A stretch of DNA of 64,000 nucleotides. Origin: Adiantum capillus-veneris. Its lineage: Eukaryota; Streptophyta; Polypodiopsida; Polypodiales; Pteridaceae. The notes beneath the pieces are model-generated. The model was given only the letters and a program-made list of their open reading frames with translations. It was not told the DNA's origin and searched no databases. Of the stretch, positions 21,272-32,255 are shown piece by piece. The first letter of the stretch is position 1; each line of letters starts with the position of its first letter. Made by a program: the position numbers and the translations under genes. The stretch is from assembly GCA_014529385.2 (NCBI GenBank), contig CM043956.1, forward strand, positions 63,988,620-64,052,619, read 5' to 3'.

Positions 21272-24200
21272 ATGAGTAGTGACGAGGATGTGGGACCGTC
21301 CAACCGAAACACCTATCTCTCAAAGAGGGTCTTATGTCCTTGTAATCAATGCAAGCATGATGTGCGACAGACAAGACGTGTTTCTTTGCAGCACGATCGC
21401 GAATTTGGCGAGTTCGATCCATCTATTATAGATCGAGTTGTTGCCAATTATAACTCGTCGGACTCTGACGCTGGCCAACAAGCAGCAATCTTGCAACCCA
21501 ATAGACGTGTTCGCAGGCGCTTTGGTCAAGCAGCATATGTGAGGCCACAAGATGTAGCCTCTGACAGCTCGGGGGATGATCATGCAGAGCACATTCCCAA
21601 CGAGGCAATGTTTGAGCCCGAGATTGATGAAATGATTGAGACGATCATGGATTCAGAAAGGCTTATCTATGATGATATGAAAAGTGAAGCCGATACGCCA
21701 TTGTATAATGGAGCACGTATGTCTAGATTGAAAGCACTCCTGGTTCTTCTCAACATGCAGGCAAATTTTGGATGGAGTGACACTAGCGTCACAGCGCTTT
21801 TCAGGTGATCTATTACAATTAGTTTACTTTAATAAAACTCTAAATGTATAATGATCTGATAGATTTTTACACGACTGTATCATATTTTTATGTTGTGTAG
21901 ATTGCTGAAAGAGCACATACTACCAGCTGACAATGTGATGCCAGATTCCCGAGATGAAGCAAGAAAAATTTTGCGAAACTTGGGGATGGATTACAATTCT
22001 ATCCACGCTTGTCCTAATGACTGCATTCTTTTCAGAGGGGAATGCATAGACATGGAGAAGTGTCCGAAATGTGATTCCGAAAGATATCGAGTAGATCTCC
22101 ACGGGACAAAAATTCCACAAAAGGTTTTGCGACATTTTCCTCTGCTTCCTCGCATCAAGCATTTCTTCGAATGTATGTCCATGGCCGCCCTAGCATCATG
22201 GCATGAGGAGAATAAATCTTCGGATGGTGTGCTACGAATTCCTGCAGATTGCGTAGCCTGGAAACATATAGATGGAACATGGTCGGATTTTGCCAGGGAA
22301 GCTCGAAATTTGCGCTTAGGCCTGGATATGGATGGCGTAAATCCATTTGGTCAAAGATCAACATCTTACAGTGTATGGCCCGTTGTCATCGTCAACTACA
22401 ACATTCCCCCGTGGTTGACTACGAAGAAGGGGCACCTATGGCTAAGCTTGATTGTGCCAGGGCGATATAAAGTGGGGAATATGGATGTGTATCTTCGTCC
22501 ACTATTGGAAGAGCTACAACAATTGTGGATTGGCATAGAGGTGGTGGATATGAGCCGACACACAGGACGACGGAATGCTTTGATCAGAGGCATTCTAATG
22601 TGGACCATGCATGACTATCCCGGGCTAACAGAATGCTCAGGTGATCTATTGACACTCCTCACTCAGACACTGTAAATCTTGTTTTTTCCCATAGTTGATC
22701 TATTATCATGTGTATACATGCAGGGCTTCAAACAAGCGGATACAGAGCATGTGTCACATGTGGACCTAGACTGAATGCACGTAGGGCACCCTCACTGAAG
22801 AAGCAAATCTACGAAGGTCATCAAGCGTATCTTCCAGAGAATCATGTGTTACGCGACGGCTTTTTGGGAAGAGAGCCACCAAGGATGTCTGCACAAGCAT
22901 GGTTAGAGCAGAAGGAGATGTGCGATGACGGATTGCCTCCAGGGATGAAGAGACTATCTCTATGGTACGAGTTACCATACTGGCCCCGACTCATGATCAA
23001 TCACTTGCTCGATCCAATGCACATATTCAAGAATGTGGGTAATCTACTATGGGACCATCTGACCGGCAAGAAAGATACTTTGGGAGCCAGAGTTGACCTT
23101 AGAAATGTGGGTCGTATGGAGCAATATTGGCCGCAAACAGCGTCTGATGGATCGATAAAACTCCCTAAAGCACCATGGATTTTCACAGGAGCCCAAGAAC
23201 GCAAAGTAAAAGAGACCATTCGATCTTTGCGGACCCCCACTGGCGTAATGCACTCGCTCCGAACGTGTTTTACTAAAGAAGGAAAGCTTACCGGTTTGAA
23301 GTCACACGATTGGCATAAAATGTGTCAGGTACGTTCATAGTGGACTTTAATATCATTGCATAAAATGTGGACTTTAATATCATTGCTGCACATACTTTAC
23401 AGTTTATTTTACCGGTTGCCATTGAGGGATGTTTGTCTCTCGACATCCGTAACACAATCTACAAACTTGCAAAGCTGGTGCAATGGATCTCACAAAAGGA
23501 GATCAACGTAGACTCCATACCATTCGCCAAACTAAATGCTGCGGAGCTTGTGTGCATGTTTGAGAAACATTTTCCTACTACAATGCTAACCATTCAGGTG
23601 CATCTTCTTGTTCACATAGTTGATGAGGTGGAAATAGCTGGCACAGTTCATTCCAGATGGATGTTCTTCTTAGAACGTTTCATGAAAACGCTTAAGAGAT
23701 ATGTGCGTCAAAAGGCACGTCCGGAGGGTAGCATGGCAGAAGGTTGGTTGGTATCAGAGTCCCTAGTGTACATTGGAGAGTGGCTAGACGGATTTGATAA
23801 AGCCCGGGACACGCTATGGCGAACCATAGATGATGAGCGCATATCTGGGATTGTCATGTGCAATCTCGGTGTTGAGAAGAAGATGACGGAAGATCTAGAG
23901 GCTAAAATCAACCGATTTTGCATGCTTCACAATCCAGTGATGCAAAAGTGGATTTCACAATATGAGGATGCAAAGCAAGAGCGACAAAGGGCACGAATCG
24001 AGTGGAGACGGGGAAGACGACCATCGATGCACTATCCAGCGGTTCTGGAGAGCCTACCAACCTTCATGAGCTTAAGATGGTTGCACAACCAATTGAAAAG
24101 CGCACAACAATGCGGTGACGAAGTGACTGAGGAAGAGTGGGAGTACTCTCGGGGTTGCGCGACCAAGGTAAGTTTGCAATGTACGACTAGCAAGTGACTT

Positions 24201-25000
24201 TATTTATAAACGTTTGAACGGCCACTCATAATTTTTGTTCGTTGTAGTATAAGTCATACACAGCAGCATGGTGTAAAGGTCGACATTTTAGGGTGGAACG
24301 AATCGACAAAAAGCGTTTTACTCAAGATTGTGGAATCATGGCAAAATTTGAACAGTCTAGTCGACGACGTTCCTCTGATGCAGATCCTGTGGTGGCGGAA
24401 CTCACTTACTTCAGCACGCTGCAAGAGATTTTGAGGATCGATTACAGAGGATTTTTTGTCGACTTGTTCGACGTGCAATGGTTCAAGATAATCATGGAGG
24501 GTCGCAACGCTACTGTGCGTAGAGGAGAGTCTGGTTTTCTTGAGGTGGATTCTACTAAGAAATGGACTGACCTAAGAGACACTTTCGTACTACCCGAGCA
24601 TTGTGAACAAGTAAGTATGTAAATAGTTAACATCCCCCTTTTACAAGTTATGTGCTTGAAAGCTCTCATGTAAGTTATGTGGCTCTGGCAGGTAATATTT
24701 CATCCTACAAAGTCTACATCAAACTGGTGGTACGTCATAGAGGTAGCCCCTCGTAGGGCAAGGACGTATGAAGGCTACCATGTGCCAATCACAACGGCAT
24801 CAATGGAGGAGATCAGAGAAGATGCTCAATTAGAAGCCGCTGCGGTGGTGCCAGACGAGCATCAAGATGCTACTACTCTATATGGGGTGCATGCAGAGGA
24901 GCTACAAAATGAAACAGAGGATATGTGTTTAAACGGAGAGCTCTATATAGATATAGGAAGTTATGCTGAGTTATGCGAGGATGAGAGAGAGATCTCTTAA
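21272..25000 (+). CDS. CACTA transposase, TNP2 type (six exons, 1,104 aa)
   Basis: Proposed exons are 21272-21804, 21901-22640, 22724-23328, 23403-24167, 24248-24610 and 24692-25000, with five GT..AG introns of 74-96 bp; the total of 3,315 nt is open to TAA. The N terminus has CPCNQC (aa 22-27) of the transposase-associated domain. Transposase_21 follows, with HACPNDC (aa 213-219) and CPKC (aa 232-235) as a zinc-ribbon-like set, LRLGLDMDGVNPFG, YSVWPVV, NIPPWL and LLDPMHIFKNV. DUF4218 covers about aa 681-741 (KHFPTTMLTIQVHLLVHIV, RARPEG-like KARPEGSMAEGW). DUF4216 covers about aa 935-1020. This is the full domain order of plant TNP2 proteins, which cut and paste the element through its TIRs. 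The first ATG of the open frame was chosen; an upstream non-coding exon is possible. Splice sites are inferred from frame continuity and family similarity. Confidence 0.92.
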
Positions 25001-25272
25001 AGCCACAAATATTGTATTTGAACAATTTTGCTCCGTGTTGTAAAAGCTCTGGCTCTCTAAGTACCTTCCATGGTGTATAACGCTCTTTTCTACTCGCGCT
25101 CACATCTTTTGATTGAAAATTCTGAGTTTTCGACTTGCCTCTTCTATCACTCAATTCATTGCGCCATTGTATTTATATGCGTCATTACGTCATTGTATTT
25201 AATGGTCTTTGCGTCATTGTCTACTCTATTCATTCAATATTAAGTTTAAATATTCGTGTGTTTAATGCAGGT

Positions 25273-26582
25273 ATGGATGATGAGGAGTTTCTTTCTGCTT
25301 TGTCACCGCAGCAGAGACAGTGGTACGTGGAGCGTCATCGCTCTGGCGCATCATCGCGCGTTCCTACTCCATCCGCATCTCCCTCTCTTTCGGAGCATTC
25401 GGCGCGCTCCGAAGCTTCGGCGTCGACGAGACGAGCTTCACACTCGTCTAGACACCGGCACTCTAGTGGTGGCGGTGGCGGTTGTTGTGGGGATTCCGCC
25501 ACCGATGCCTCCACACCGCCTCGTGTTCGACGAGGCTCTTTACCCTCCCCTTCTTTGCCCGCCCCCACACCAGCCACAGCATCGCCATCTACGCCAGGTT
25601 TTGCACGGGTGACTGTTCCTAGAAGCTACACACCTCTACCTACTCCGCCAGGAGCCACCCCACTCGACACTCCTCGCTTCGGGGCCCAGACACCGGTGGA
25701 GACACTTGACGTCCGTACCCCCATCGACACGCCGCTAGAGACCCCTGCCGGGACACCCAGGTTCACGCGTCACCAGCCAGAGGGCTTGTCTTACTCCATC
25801 GACTTCAGCGGCGGCATCATCATGGATGATGACGGCAAGAAGGTGATCTCGCGCATGCGTGGTCTTTGCTCTCAGCTGTTTAGACACTACATACTAAACA
25901 AATGGAGTGAAGTACCAAGTGATTTAAAAAACAGAGTCATCAGCATACTTCATGATGAGTTTTCCGTTCCAACACGGGATCAGCGCTTCAATGAAGACCT
26001 GATGAAGATTCGAATGCACGAATACTGCAAACACAAGCGTTCCGAAGTGCAAAAAGCAATCAAGAATGGGTGGAACAGGCCAGATTGGCTGGCCAAAGAA
26101 GATTGGAAGAATGCGAAGAAAGCAGCGCGCGAGAATCCCGACAAGTGGAAGCAACAAAAGGATGCAGCCAGAGCACGAGTAGAGGCAGGGAGCTCGTACC
26201 ACTTGGGGAGCGGTGGATGGGCATCATTTGAGGCCGATTTTGTAAGTGTTTTCGCATTGCTCTTTATGTTCTATAGTTTAGGGTTTATGAGTATTTTAAT
26301 TCTAACATAATGAAATCTTTGTATGTTTTGACAGTGGTCGATGACAGGACGTGATCCCACACCGTACGAGCGCGAGTACGCAGGCAGGAAGGGCTTAAAC
26401 GCCCTGATGGACATTCTCAGTTCTCGCGGCGGCATGGTTAGTATTAGGGTTTACTCTTTTCTATTTTTTGTATTGTTTTATAAATGTCGTTATATGTTTA
26501 TACTTACTGAAAGCTGTCTTATTGTCCTTTTTTCCAGAATCCGACAGATACGCCGCTTGGACGCGATGAGACGTCTGACTAG
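25273..26582 (+). CDS. Second CACTA protein, plant Ptta/En-Spm type (three exons, 371 aa)
   Basis: Proposed exons are 25273-26241, 26335-26436 and 26538-26582, with introns bounded by GTAAGT..ACAG and GTTAGT..CCAG; splicing gives one open frame ending in TAG. The N-terminal half is Ser/Pro/Thr-rich and probably disordered. The C-terminal half has a W..VP.DLK...I...F block, FNEDLMKIRMHEYCKHKR, WNRPDWLAKEDW and GSSYHLGSGGWASFEADF followed by WSMTGRDPTPYEREYAG. This matches the plant Transposase_24 (Ptta/En/Spm) family, found as the second gene of CACTA elements and thought to act with the transposase. It starts 272 bp after the TNP2 stop. TGCAG directly upstream of the ATG region could be a 3' splice site of a leader intron. 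Confidence 0.85.
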
Positions 26583-26934
26583 ACGACGTCAATTTAGCCG
26601 TAGCTAGATAGCATTAGTTTAGGGTTTCTCATAGCTTATGTATCATGAGACGGATTTTATACGTCTTTTTGAACCATGTATATTATTACATTTGTCACCG
26701 CAGTTCCTTTTGCCAATCAATTCTTTATGCCTATGATGTTGTACAATTGTCATTATTACATTTGCCAATCAATTCATTTTGCCTATGATGTGTACAATTG
26801 TCAATTTTGCAAACAATGCGTCTTGTGGGTGACTATTTTGGGTCTATTATCTACCCTTGCACTTTTTTTAAAAAGTGAATCAAGTACAATATGGTTGATG
26901 GGTGACAGGGCATTCAATGCCCTGCCACCAAAAA

Positions 26935-27180
26935 AAAAATCTCTCGGGCGTCGCTATAACCGTCGCTATTTATGGCTCTGTAGCGTCGCTATGAGCGTCG
27001 CTATAGTCTTCTGTGTAAACATCGCTATAATCGTCGCTATGAGCGTCGCTATGAGCGTCTCTATATAGCGACGCATATAGCGACGCTCGTAGCGACGGTT
27101 TTAGCGACACCGGGGGTTATAAAAACCCAGTGTATTTCCGTCGCTAACAGCGTCACAAGAGCACACAACCTCTTGTAGTG
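26935..27180. promoter_or_regulatory. CACTA-2 right subterminal repeats and TIR
   Basis: About a dozen GTCGCTAT / ATAGCGAC motifs lie in both orientations between 26947 and 27160, ending in CCTCTTGTAGTG. The array is longer than at the left end, the asymmetry often seen in En/Spm-type elements. The motifs are CpG-rich compared with their AT-rich surroundings. Confidence 0.75.
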
Positions 27181-27182
27181 TA

Positions 27183-28226
27183 AAGAATAGGTTCCCTAAT
27201 CCTAGAGTCTAGATAAATTAAAAGGGGCAAATATTTCAATAAATTTGACTTTAAGTCTGAGTACCATGAAGTCAAGATCTTTGTCATTTAAGACACAAAT
27301 TGGGTGCTATGTTTCTTGGTATGTTGTTTGGTTTTACAAATGCACCAACCAGTTTTGCATTCATAATGGGTAGGATTTTTATCAATCATCAAGATTTTGT
27401 CATTGTCTAACGATATTTTGGTGATTAGTAATTCCAAAAAAGAAAATAAAGAACACTTATCCCATGTATTTGACTTACTCAAACAAAACCTCTTGTATTT
27501 GAACCATGAGAAAGATTGTTCTTCCAAGTTGAAACTGAATATCTATGATGACACAATGTTTTGGGGAAAGGAATTCATGTTGACTTACAGAAAATTGAAG
27601 CTATTCAATCATGACCTAGACCTAAAATTTTTCATGAACTTTACATTCATTTATTGGTTTTTGAAGTAATTACAAGAATTTTATTCATAAATTGTCTTAC
27701 AAGTCTCATTATTTCACTCCCTTGTTGAAGAGAACACACCTTATGAATTGAATCATTTGCAAGAAAGTTCATCCAATGCATCTGTCTTATAATTGCTTAA
27801 TTTTGTGATGCTATTCTTCGTTGTTGTTACTAACACTAGGGGAAAATGGTTGGTGCAATTCTTATGCAAGGTAACCATCCTCTAGCATTTGAAAGTCTTG
27901 AATTTGAAAGTTTTGAATCAAAATTTGATATGTATAACAAAGAAGTAATATTGGTGTGCATGATATAAAGTTGGAACCATTATTTAATGGGTGCCAATTT
28001 GATAATAAAACCTCATCAACAAAAGCATTAAGTACTTATTGTTTCAACCCATAATTGAGGATAGATTTATACGTAAGCTGCCTTCATTCAAAGTTTTCAA
28101 CCCAACATTCGATACCAACCCGATAAAGGGAATGTTGTAGCTAATGATTTGAGTCAAAGACCTTCTCTTAAATATTTAACAACCATTACAAGTACTTCAA
28201 TTGAATCTATGTGTGATACTTATGTA
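27183..28226 (+). pseudogene. Gypsy pol fragment, part 2 (reverse transcriptase and RNase H)
   Basis: This continues the Gypsy frame after CACTA-2: KNRFPNPRV, then FGFTNAPTSFAFIMGRIF, DILVISNSKKENKEHLSHVF and LLKQNLLYLNHEKDC, matching the palm and thumb of Gypsy reverse transcriptase. The YLDD block survives only as ND before ILV. RNase H motifs follow: KMVGAILMQGNHPLAFES, NKEVILV, YLMGANLIIK and YQPDKGNVVANDLSQRP. Stops and frameshifts are frequent. It ends at the inverted Copia fragment starting at 28227. Confidence 0.8.
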
Positions 28227-28778
28227 TGTTGGAATTAGGGTTACAGAGAAATGCGCACAGCTTGGAGAAGACAAAGAAAGCTCAAGGCACACAACTAAGA
28301 GTATGTTACTTAGTGTGCAATGGAAAGATAGATAGCCCTAGAGTGATGGGCGTATATACAATGCACGGGGAAAAAACCTCCTAAAAAAGGAAAAAATGCC
28401 CCGGCGGTCCTAGTGTGTTCACACACATCACTGCCACATGTATATGGTAACAAATCCCCCCAGGAGTGATACGGTGAATGAGAGCTGGCACATGAGTAAA
28501 GGGAAGTGCCATGCCCTAAGGACATGATCAATCCACAACGGGGAGTAAGCCCAAAGCTTTGCAGAAAGCTTTGAGCTTCTCATGACACAATGCCTCTGTG
28601 AATAGATTTGCAAGGTTGTCATGTGTTGGCACATAAGCCAAGCTGATCTCTCCTATTGAGAGCCTCTCCCTGACATAGTGGTAATGCATCTCAATGTACT
28701 TTGTGTGAACATGAAAAACTCGGTTCCTCGCAACTGTCAATGCGTTCTGACTATCAGTGTAGATAGTGTTGGCAGTTT
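28227..28778 (-). mobile_element. Copia 3' fragment, minus orientation (RNase H end, PPT and LTR)
   Basis: 28227-28452 is the reverse complement of the Copia LTR found at 31668 and 36563 (on the minus strand it begins TGTTACCATATAC and ends TTCCAACA). 28453 onwards encodes, on the minus strand, the RNase H C terminus (TANTIYTDSQNALTVARN, HYHYVRERLSIGEISLAYVP, FCKALGLLPVVD). Homology stops near 28778, so the element is truncated within RNase H. No target duplication was identified. Confidence 0.9.
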
Positions 28779-29640
28779 GGGATACGCGCATTATTGGAGT
28801 ACTTATTAGCATGGAAAATATTAATAAAGTACTCAAGGGATTATTTGCTGATAGATATGGAATTAAAAAGGCAGCAAATATGAGAGGGTCGCATGATGGA
28901 ACATTGGTCTGCCTATTGTAGTCCACTCAAGGTGCATAGGTGGAAGCAAAAAAGAGTGTCTAATGCATACGCCCAATGATGGACATCCTATTCATGCATA
29001 GACAAAAATGCATGGGAAACAATATGCTGTGCAAGAAAGATTTTAAGGGGTTCTTCAGAAAGATGGTGTAGCTATAAAAGCATATGACATAGCTTTGCAA
29101 ACTGGCACCCCTTTAAGAATGGTTTTCGTTACGAGGGTATGTGCTCTGATCTTACTATGCGTGAGTGTTGGACTCTACTACACTCCACCAATTGTAAGTT
29201 AATAGACTTCCACTCATATGTTCATCTCATCTAGCATGAGCGACACGACTTTAGATATGCTCAACTCTTCTAGCCTGAGCGTAAGCCTAATAACTACAAC
29301 TCTTAGCTCAAAGTTTAATAAGACTTGAAGCTTTGGGACTAATGCTTTGCTCATTTTATGGCTCAACAGCCCGACTTTGACTATGCCATAGAGTGTTTTT
29401 TGCACCTGGCGACTTGACTTTTTACATTCTTGAGCTTACTACAAACATTTCTTCAGGTAAAAGTAAGCTTGAATCCTCAAAAAGAGGATTAGTGAAGGAC
29501 CAAGCTGGCATTGAAGGTTTCTTTTGCCATACCTGTTTTATTATCTTTGAATTTGCATTTGCGTTGGTTGGGTTGTCCTTCTTTGATTGTGAAGACTCCA
29601 TTACGTGTTTGATTCTCCAATTGGGCAGTCAATGATCCGG
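28779..29640. other. Unassigned 860-bp stretch
   Basis: No recognisable protein or terminal repeat was found. It lies between RNase H and integrase segments of the Gypsy-like region and may be decayed pol. Confidence 0.35.
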
Positions 29641-29654
29641 TTTGGATTAAACAC

Positions 29655-30221
29655 ATGAAATCAACACAAAAAGACAAACACATGGGATGGATAGCATCAC
29701 AATGGATTTTGGAAGAACAAGAGTACTATGGAGGTAACAGACAATTATGGGTGCCAAAACCGCAGATTAGAGCATATGAATGTCAAGTCCCTCCCAGGAA
29801 AGAAGGCCCACAAGGTATCAACCTCAACAATATTCTAGGATACCTAAGAAGCAGGTATACAATGGAATAACATCAAAAGATGCTAAAGTCAAACACAACT
29901 CTCAAGAGGATACAAAAAAAAAGACGGATCTCGAGGAATCTTTCTCTTGGACAAGGATTCTACACAGGCTATACAAAGGTTTGGCTACCAATCAACCACA
30001 AGCCAACTGCAACAACTACACCAAACGTGCATAAAGATCTCAAGAACTTAACAAGGCCTACAACAAAGCAAAGTCAACAATGGAGAAACAAAGGTCATCA
30101 AGAGATTTGGATTCCTAAGTCTTTCAATGCTCCTAGTCAAAAGTCAAATGTCAACGATCAAGAGAGGCCTACAACAACATCAAAGACTTCTGACAAGAGG
30201 AGTTCAAGAAGGACAGACTAG
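29655..30221 (+). pseudogene. Retroelement linker region with repeated W-x-P-K motifs
   Basis: Translated frames are rich in K, Q, N and T and repeat a short motif: QLWVPKPQ, KVWLPINHKP, QEIWIPKSF. The same motif recurs downstream at 31400-31670 (MQIWVRKA, IQIWVPKTS). The frame is broken several times. It directly precedes the integrase fragment at 30225. The motif resembles linker sequence near gag or protease of plant LTR retroelements, but I cannot assign a function. Confidence 0.4.
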
Positions 30222-30224
30222 GAA

Positions 30225-30740
30225 ATGAATCTCCATGCTGCTCTATGGGCTTATCAAGTTTCATTCAAAACAGCTTTAAATGCTACACCTTTTAACCTTG
30301 TTTATGGTCTTGATGCCATATTGCCAATAGAATTTCTATTGTCGACACTAAGGGTAGCTAAGAATCTTGAGTGGATTGGACATGAATTGTCAAAAACACT
30401 TGAAGATTTAGAAAAGCTAGATGAGCAAAGGCTAACTACTATAGCTCACATCTATGCATAGAAGCGGAAACAAAAACAAATTTTTTATTCCCATCTAATT
30501 ACAAAAATCTTCAAAAAAGGGGACTTAATTTTAGTCTATTCCCTTAAGCAACACATTCCCAAGTTTAAGAAAAAGGAAAACCGACCATTTATCATTGAAG
30601 ATGTATTTCCAAGTGGAGCTGTTAAGTTGTCCACCCTAAATGGTGAAACCATGGCTAATTGGATTAGTGGATTTCGTTTGAAGAAGTACAATTTGCCACT
30701 AAGCAATGTATTTCTAGAAAGAATGCATGCAACTAAGCAA
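30225..30740 (+). pseudogene. Gypsy integrase C-terminal fragment
   Basis: LHAALWAYQVSFKTALNATP, then FNLVYGLDAILPIEF, LDEQRL and, after a stop near 30460, FKKGDLILVY, NRPFIIEDVFPSGAVKLSTL and RLKKYN. This is the integrase region after the DDE core in Tat-like Gypsy elements (LWAYRTS..T.TG.TPF.LVYG.EAVLP.E). The catalytic core itself is not recognisable upstream. It is on the same strand as the protease, RT and RNase H pieces at 18.5-28.2 kb. Confidence 0.7.
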
Positions 30741-31030
30741 AGAAAGATAAAACGATAGCAGGTTATTGATAAATCCCAAGAAGAAGCTCGGCTTTGAGTA
30801 CTCAAAAGGAAAGCTGCTCTCAAGAATCAACGAATACCTATTCTCATCAACACTCTGGAAATAGATGATGGACAATGGGAATTGCACATAGATGCCATGT
30901 CAACAGATGATGAATGGTTAGATGGAATGGACCTTCGCATTAAAGTATAGCTGAACAATCGTAGCACAAATGCATAGGTCGAGTAAACACAATTAATTAT
31001 TCCACGTACAAGAAAGCAACAAATCAGTCT

Positions 31031-31417
31031 TTGATAACAAGAATAGTGATTATCAAAGGATGCAACAAGAACCCAACACCAATATTGGGAGTAGTCAACT
31101 TAAATGTGATAGTACACAGATGTTCATGCCCTCATCAATTTGTATGCTTACCAGATGAACACATGAATGAGACAATGATTCTTGGAATCTCATGGATGCG
31201 GACGTTCAAGGCAGTACCAGATTGGGATACCAATCAGCTCAAGCTATCACCTAAATGCGGACAACTCATTGTTCCAATTGCACCAAGCAAGGATGAATGG
31301 AAAGGAGGTTACCAGCAAAGCAAACCCCAAAGCAAACAATCTTCTCCATCCTATCGACAAGCAAATTCTATAAGTAGCATGCAAGGAGTCATGCAAATTT
31401 GGGTACGAAAAGCATAG
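31031..31417 (+). pseudogene. Retropepsin-like fragment
   Basis: The frame includes PILGVVNLNVIVHRCSCPHQ, FVCLPDEHM and MILGISWMRTFKAVPDWDTN, resembling the second half of a retroviral-type aspartic protease (hydrophobic flap, then ILG.DWL). The active-site DSG is not seen. It lies downstream of an integrase fragment, opposite to the usual protease-RT-integrase order, so it may come from another element or a rearrangement. Confidence 0.4.
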
Positions 31418-31667
31418 CTTAAGGATAAGCCAATTCAAATTTGGGTGCCCAAAACATCATTGGAAGTACCAAAGATGATTCCAAGGGTCAAAACACAGAG
31501 ACGACCATAAACGAGCAAGGAACCTAACATGAAAGGGATTTGGAAGAAAAAAGAGCATTTATCTTCTCCGCAAACTGTAAAACCGATCAAGCAATGGAGA
31601 GTTAAGCCTCAAAAGACTCAACCACACCATTCTGACCAAGACAAACCAAGATATCAATGGCGGGTAA

Positions 31668-31894
31668 TGTTACCATATACATGTGGTAGTGATGTGTGTG
31701 AACACACTAGGACCGCCGGGGCATTTTTCCCTCTTTAGGAGGTTTTTTCCCCCGAGCATTGTATATACGCCCATCACTCTAGGGCTATCTATCTTTGCCA
31801 TTGGATACTAAGTAACACACTCTCTATTGTGTGCCTTGAGCTTCCTTCATCTTCTCTAAGCTGTGTGCATTTCTCTCCAACCCTAATTCCAATA
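31668..31894 (+). repeat. Copia C 5' LTR
   Basis: A 227-bp direct repeat of 36563-36790. It carries a CACACTAGGACC block and a TTGTATATACGCCC segment that may act as the TATA region. It ends in CCAATA where the other LTR has CCAACA. Confidence 0.95.
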
Positions 31895-31896
31895 AT

Positions 31897-31911
31897 TGGT
31901 ATCAGAGTAGG
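31897..31911 (+). promoter_or_regulatory. Primer-binding site (initiator tRNA-Met type)
   Basis: TGGTATCAGAGTAGG follows the 5' LTR by two bases. It matches the plant Copia primer site complementary to the 3' end of initiator tRNA-Met, where minus-strand DNA synthesis starts. Confidence 0.9.
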
Positions 31912-32255
31912 TTGCGTCCTCCCAGGCTTAGTCGCCAGCTGCTCCAACAGACGCCTGCTCACTTTCTTCGATTTCAGTGAGCTTTGGCAAGAGTTCACAG
32001 GTCGACAAACATTTCGGGAGAGCTCAAAGAGCCTAGTCTGCTCAAATTTTTGATTCGGGCTCATTTCAGCCTCCGTTTCCACTACAGGCAGGTCTGCACA
32101 GGAAATTTCGTCATTTTGTGCAGAATTTTTGTCAATGCCGTTTTCTGCATAACAGGTACCTTACAGTATTCTACGGTTTATGTATATAGCACGTGTTGTT
32201 CCCACTCCGTTTCTCCTATTTTTGGGCAGTTTTCACATCAAGTACAGCATTTACC

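Larger units (their letters stand above)
19172..27180 (+). mobile_element. CACTA-2: complete CACTA (En/Spm, CMC) transposon, 8,009 bp
   Basis: The termini are CACTACAAGAGG (19172-19183) and CCTCTTGTAGTG (27169-27180). GCGTCGC/GCGACGC repeats are concentrated within the first 120 bp and the last 240 bp. Inside are a microsatellite-rich leader, a degraded HIPP copy, a six-exon TNP2 transposase and a three-exon second gene, all on the plus strand. The flanks are TA (19170-19171) and TA (27181-27182). Joining the flanks with one TA restores the interrupted Gypsy frame (KALLKNRFPNPRV), which supports a 2-bp target duplication. Both coding regions are open after conceptual splicing, so the element looks structurally autonomous. 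Confidence 0.95.

Noticed and set aside
24254-24478. Minus-strand frames inside the CACTA genes (several, 21332-26257)
   Set aside because: They are shadows of the plus-strand exons, which show clear family similarity and splice structure.
19169-27183. A 3-bp target duplication for CACTA-2 (TTA/TAA)
   Set aside because: The trinucleotides differ, and only a 2-bp TA duplication restores the interrupted Gypsy reading frame.
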